DNA from: Runella sp.
GTDB lineage: Bacteria; Bacteroidota; Bacteroidia; Cytophagales; Spirosomataceae
Direction of reading: 5' to 3'
Length of the DNA: 36,404 nt
Assembly (NCBI GenBank): GCA_027486105.1
Contig: JAIXPV010000586.1
Span: forward strand, 1 to 36,404
Positions 33,473 through 36,404 of the stretch are shown here, piece after piece. Numbering within the stretch: position 1 is the first letter of the stretch; each line of letters starts with the position of its first letter. Under the pieces are notes generated by a model. The model was not told where the DNA came from, did not search any database, and saw only the letters and a list, made by a program, of their open reading frames with translations. The position numbers and the translations under genes were made by a program.

Positions 33473-34408
33473 ATGAATTATATAAAAGCATTTGCCCCAG
33501 CCACCGTTGCCAACGTAGCCTGTGGGTTTGATATTTTTGGATTTGCACTCGACGAACCCGGCGACATTGTAGAACTACGCAAACGCGATGAGCCCGGCAT
33601 CATTATCAAAGACATCATCGGCGACGAAGGCCGCCTCCCGCGCGAACCTGAGCGCAACGCCGTGTCGGTAGTGATGCTTAAATTCCTAGAACACATCGGT
33701 TCTACCCAAGGGGTAGAAGTAACACTTCACAAAAACATGCCTTTGGGCAGCGGGATGGGTTCTAGCTCAGCCAGCTCGGTAGTGGGTATTTTTGCCATCA
33801 ATGAGCTGTTGGGCCGTCCGTTGACGCAACGGGAATTGTTGCCGTTTGCCATGGAAGGCGAGCGAATCGCCTGCGGTGCCGCCCACGCCGACAACGTGGG
33901 GCCATCGCTCTTGGGTGGGTTTGTGGTTATTCGCAGCTATTCGCCGTTGGATGTCTTCAAGGTCAAAGTTCCTGACGAACTGTATTGCACGCTGGTCCAT
34001 CCCGACGTAGAAGTAAATACCAAAGATGCCCGTTATATTTTACGCAACGAAGTGTCGCTCAAAAACACTATTTCTCAAATGGGCAACGTAGCAGGGCTGA
34101 TTGCGGGGCTGATGCAAGAAGATTACGACTTGGTCAGCCGTTCGATGGTGGATGTTATCATTGAGCCAGTACGCTCCATTCTTATCCCTGAATTTGACCA
34201 CGTAAAACAAGCCGCCCTCGACAGCGGGGCGTTGGGGTGCAGTATCTCTGGTGCGGGGCCGTCTATGTTTGCCCTCAGCCGTGGCCGCGACACCGCCGAG
34301 CGCGTTGCCAAAACCATGAGCGAAGCCTTCGGCAGCGTGGGCATTACCACCAAAAGTTACGTATCTCAAATCAACCAACAAGGCCCCAAAGTACTGGAAA
34401 CAGCATAG
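33473..34408 (+). CDS. thrB: Homoserine kinase
   Basis: ThrB phosphorylates homoserine on the way to threonine. The 311-residue GHMP kinase starts MNYIKAFAPATVANVACGFD, the family opening. It has the ATP loop PLGSGMGSSSASSVVG (90-105) and the C-terminal GALGCSISGAGPSMFAL motif. Length is normal. Its ATG touches the stop of the HEPN gene with no spacer. In Bacteroidota thrB usually follows thrA and precedes thrC; neither is in view here, so the gene appears to have been separated from its partners or attached to the toxin-antitoxin module. A hairpin (CAGAC-atcgc-GTCTG, 34425-34439) lies just downstream. Confidence 0.93.
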   Translation: MNYIKAFAPATVANVACGFDIFGFALDEPGDIVELRKRDEPGIIIKDIIGDEGRLPREPERNAVSVVMLKFLEHIGSTQGVEVTLHKNMPLGSGMGSSSASSVVGIFAINELLGRPLTQRELLPFAMEGERIACGAAHADNVGPSLLGGFVVIRSYSPLDVFKVKVPDELYCTLVHPDVEVNTKDARYILRNEVSLKNTISQMGNVAGLIAGLMQEDYDLVSRSMVDVIIEPVRSILIPEFDHVKQAALDSGALGCSISGAGPSMFALSRGRDTAERVAKTMSEAFGSVGITTKSYVSQINQQGPKVLETA

Positions 34409-34424
34409 ACCCACCACATTGGGC

Positions 34425-34503
34425 CAGACATCGCGTCTGACCGAAAGCGCGTAAAACAATAATTGGTCGAAACGTACAAACAGGGCAGAAGCAAGGCCTG
34501 CCC
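34425..34503. repeat. Two small hairpins after thrB
   Basis: CAGAC/GTCTG (34425-34429, 34435-34439) with a 5-base loop and GGGCAG/CTGCCC (34483-34488, 34498-34503) with a 9-base loop lie in the 124-base gap before the peptidase gene. Neither has a T-run, so they are more like dispersed intergenic repeats than strong terminators. Confidence 0.5.
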
Positions 34504-34532
34504 CTACATATTTTTAATTATAAAATTATATC

Positions 34533-36017
34533 ATGCTTTCTTCAAAACTCAAAACCGCCATATTTCTGCTATTCGCCACCTCATCGGTTTCTGCGCAATC
34601 GCTCAAAAAACTGCCCGAAACCAAATATTCACGGGCCGAAGTAGAAATGAACATGCGCTTTTTGGCCTCCGACGAGTTGCAGGGGCGGCGCACGGGTGAG
34701 CAGGGCAACTTAGTTGCGGCTCGGTACCTCGCGGAGCAGTTTCGGTTTATGGGCATCAAGCCAGCTCCCGGACAAACCACTTATCTGCAACCCGTTCCGT
34801 TTGTGATTCAAAAGAGTGCCAAAGAAGGACTTTTGATTGCCAACAATGATACCTTACACTCGGGTAAAGAATTTGTCATTTTGGGAGGAGGTCCCGCCAA
34901 CTTCAGCGCCGATGTGGTTTTTGTGGGCTATGGACAAGCCGCCGATTATACAAAAGATGTGAAAGGCAAAATCGTGGTAGCGCAGGTAGGCACGCCCGAA
35001 TCAAAAACACCGCAGGAAATCTTTGCCGCCGCCAACGATAAGCGCAAACTTGCCACCGAAAAAGGAGCCGCCTTGCTCATTGAACTGTTTACCGCCCAAA
35101 TCCCCTGGAACTTAGCTTCCCGGTATTTCGGAAATGAAAAACTGAGTTTGGACAATGGAACAAGCACGGGCGTAACGCACCTTTGGGTCAATGGCCAGCA
35201 AAAAAAATATACAGATTTATTTAAAAGTGGTGCCTCATCGGCCAAGTTTTACACCACCGGCCGTGACCAACAAAATATCCTTTCGTATAATGTGGTGGGG
35301 GTAATTGAAGGAACCGACCCCATGCTCAAAAACGAATACATTGTGGTATCGGCCCACTTTGACCACGTAGGCATGGGCAAAAAAGGTGGCAATACCTACA
35401 CCCCAGCCGACAGTATTTTCAACGGTGCCCGCGACAATGCTTTCGGGACGGTGGCCATGCTGACCGCCGCTAAGACCTTATCCCTCCAACCCGCTAAACG
35501 TTCTATTTTGCTGATTGGCTACACGGCTGAGGAAGTGGGATTGTTGGGGAGCAAATATTATGCAGAGCACCCGTTGGTACCGCTGAATCAGTGCGTTTTT
35601 AACCTCAACAGCGACGGAGCCGGCTACAGCGACAAAACGCTCGTATCGGTCATTGGTCTCGACCGCACCAACTGCAAAGCAGAAATCGAAGCAGGTTGCA
35701 AAGCCTTTGGATTAGGCGTTTTTGGCGACCCTGCCCCCGAGCAGGGCCTTTTCGACCGCTCAGACAACGTAAACTTAGCGGCCAAAGGCATTCCCGCCCC
35801 GGATTTCGCACCAGGATTCAAAAGCTTTGACGGTGAGATTGCCAAGTATTACCACCAAGCCACCGACAATCCCGACTCGGTAGATTTTGATTATCTCTTA
35901 AAATTCTGCCAATCGTTTGCTTATTCGGCCCGGCTCATTGCCAACAAGCCCGTTCGTCCTTACTGGATTGCTGGCGATAAGTATGAGCCCGCCGCCAAGG
36001 CGCTTTATGGGAAATAA
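34533..36017 (+). CDS. Secreted M28-family zinc aminopeptidase with PA domain
   Basis: The 494-residue protein has a signal peptide (cleaved after ...SSVSA, near residue 21). A protease-associated insertion (about residues 100-250) includes VVFVGYGQAADYTKDVKGKI. The M28 zinc ligands follow in order: H275 in VSAHFDHVG, D301 in GARDNAFGTV, the E333/E334 pair in TAEEVGLLG, D361 in NSDGAG and H441 in KYYHQATDN. M28 enzymes remove N-terminal residues from peptides in the periplasm or outside the cell. The full set of ligands indicates an active enzyme. It stands alone, in the same orientation as thrB. Confidence 0.92.
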   Translation: MLSSKLKTAIFLLFATSSVSAQSLKKLPETKYSRAEVEMNMRFLASDELQGRRTGEQGNLVAARYLAEQFRFMGIKPAPGQTTYLQPVPFVIQKSAKEGLLIANNDTLHSGKEFVILGGGPANFSADVVFVGYGQAADYTKDVKGKIVVAQVGTPESKTPQEIFAAANDKRKLATEKGAALLIELFTAQIPWNLASRYFGNEKLSLDNGTSTGVTHLWVNGQQKKYTDLFKSGASSAKFYTTGRDQQNILSYNVVGVIEGTDPMLKNEYIVVSAHFDHVGMGKKGGNTYTPADSIFNGARDNAFGTVAMLTAAKTLSLQPAKRSILLIGYTAEEVGLLGSKYYAEHPLVPLNQCVFNLNSDGAGYSDKTLVSVIGLDRTNCKAEIEAGCKAFGLGVFGDPAPEQGLFDRSDNVNLAAKGIPAPDFAPGFKSFDGEIAKYYHQATDNPDSVDFDYLLKFCQSFAYSARLIANKPVRPYWIAGDKYEPAAKALYGK

Positions 36018-36032
36018 GTGATTGTTTTTTGC

Positions 36033-36054
36033 TAATTTTGTTAAAATAACAAAA
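36033..36054 (+). promoter_or_regulatory. Promoter -7 box and palindromic operator of the MazE/MazF-like pair
   Basis: TAATTTTG (36033-36040) matches TAnnTTTG. It overlaps a perfect palindrome, TTTTGTTA-AAA-TAACAAAA (36036-36054), that ends two bases before the antitoxin ATG at 36057. An operator over the transcription start is what an autoregulated toxin-antitoxin operon would have. Confidence 0.55.
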
Positions 36055-36056
36055 AG

Positions 36057-36251
36057 ATGGTAGAGGCTCAAACCAGAAAAAAAGTACACGAATTGATTGA
36101 CAGTGTAGAAGATGAATCTATTTTGGAAATAGTTGTGGCATTATTAAAAAGAGAAATAGAACGCGAATACACTGCCAATGATTACCGTAAAGCCGCTGTC
36201 ATGAATGGCAGCCGGGTCGTTGCTAAATCATTCAAAAATTATGAAGGGTAA
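36057..36251 (+). CDS. Antitoxin candidate of a type II TA pair
   Basis: This 64-residue protein (MVEAQTRKKVHELIDSVEDE...) is mostly helical and charged, with the short hydrophobic block ILEIVVALLKREIE and a disordered-looking C-terminus, like small antitoxins. It overlaps the next reading frame by 11 bases (36241-36251), where a MazF/PemK-like protein starts. I do not recognise a specific family, so the assignment rests on size, overlap and the palindromic promoter. Confidence 0.6.
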   Translation: MVEAQTRKKVHELIDSVEDESILEIVVALLKREIEREYTANDYRKAAVMNGSRVVAKSFKNYEG

Positions 36252-36404
36252 GGTATCCCAATGGGAGGTTGTTGAAGTTAATTTTCAAATGCCCGATGGA
36301 CGTTTTCTTCCTCATCCTGCTTTAGTTGTTTCAAATGATGAACTCTTCCTTGATGAAGAGTTTTTCTATGCCGTATTAATGACAACCAAAAATTATTTTC
36401 CAAA
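36241..36404 (+). CDS. MazF/PemK-like toxin, N-terminal part
   Basis: The frame starts at ATG 36241 and runs off the right edge after 54 codons. It reads MKGKVSQWEVVEVNFQMPDG, then RFLPHPALVVSNDE and FFYAVLMTTKNYF. The layout V-x-V-x-F ... D-G-x4-P-x-P-A-L-V-V-S matches the opening of the PemK/MazF endoribonuclease fold, which cleaves mRNA. It overlaps the antitoxin candidate by 11 bases. Completeness cannot be judged here. Confidence 0.65.
   Translation, partial: MKGKVSQWEVVEVNFQMPDGRFLPHPALVVSNDELFLDEEFFYAVLMTTKNYFP

Noticed and set aside
34483-34503. GGGCAG/CTGCCC hairpin as a riboswitch or terminator
   Set aside because: The stem is only 6 bp, there is no T-run, and no ligand-binding core is visible; similar elements seem to be dispersed intergenic repeats.

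Overview
The window looks like chromosomal DNA of a Bacteroidota bacterium, most likely a Cytophagales member of the Runella/Spirosomaceae kind. That placement is inferred from several traits: promoters of the TTG-N19-TAnnTTTG type, starts without a clear Shine-Dalgarno sequence, a RicT-like PSP1 protein with a Cys-rich N-terminus, a DUF4293 protein, an ELWxxDGT-repeat protein ending in a 3-coathanger stack domain, a NagZ/beta-lactamase fusion, and many short intergenic hairpin repeats. No rRNA, tRNA, CRISPR array or intact insertion sequence was seen.

Layout. 1-384 is the N-terminal part of a phosphohexomutase gene (minus). 768-1607 is a JmjC/cupin-like dioxygenase. 1727-3664 (minus) is a WYL regulator with VOC and GyrI-like genes downstream. 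3774-5585 holds two lipoproteins. 5638-8135 is a decayed patch: a TPR gene with a stop at codon 4, a stub of hepT and a frameshifted mntA. 8173-11238 is a GH3/beta-lactamase fusion and 11689-14730 a secreted repeat protein. 15380-21170 (all minus) is mostly housekeeping: ricT, purD, recQ and a DUF4293 membrane protein. 21378-22919 is the ComM/YifB AAA protein, followed at once by a solitary, A/T-rich GmrSD-type (DUF262+DUF1524) nuclease gene. 24666-27592 contains a Tat-exported amine oxidase, folK and a secreted esterase.

27763-32616 reads as one envelope-stress type operon: ECF sigma factor, membrane anti-sigma candidate, secreted adhesin-like protein, and two tandem paralogues that look like outer-membrane barrels. 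Each paralogue is itself an internal duplication, and a truncated third gene start follows. 32757-33472 is an MNT/HEPN toxin-antitoxin pair placed directly before thrB with no spacer. An M28 peptidase follows, and the window closes with a MazE/MazF-like pair whose promoter carries a 19-bp palindrome.

The most interesting parts are the duplicated barrel pair under an ECF sigma factor, the solitary GmrSD gene with a near-leaderless promoter, and three nucleotidyltransferase/HEPN or MazEF-type modules in different states (decayed, intact and fused to a biosynthetic operon, and window-edge).
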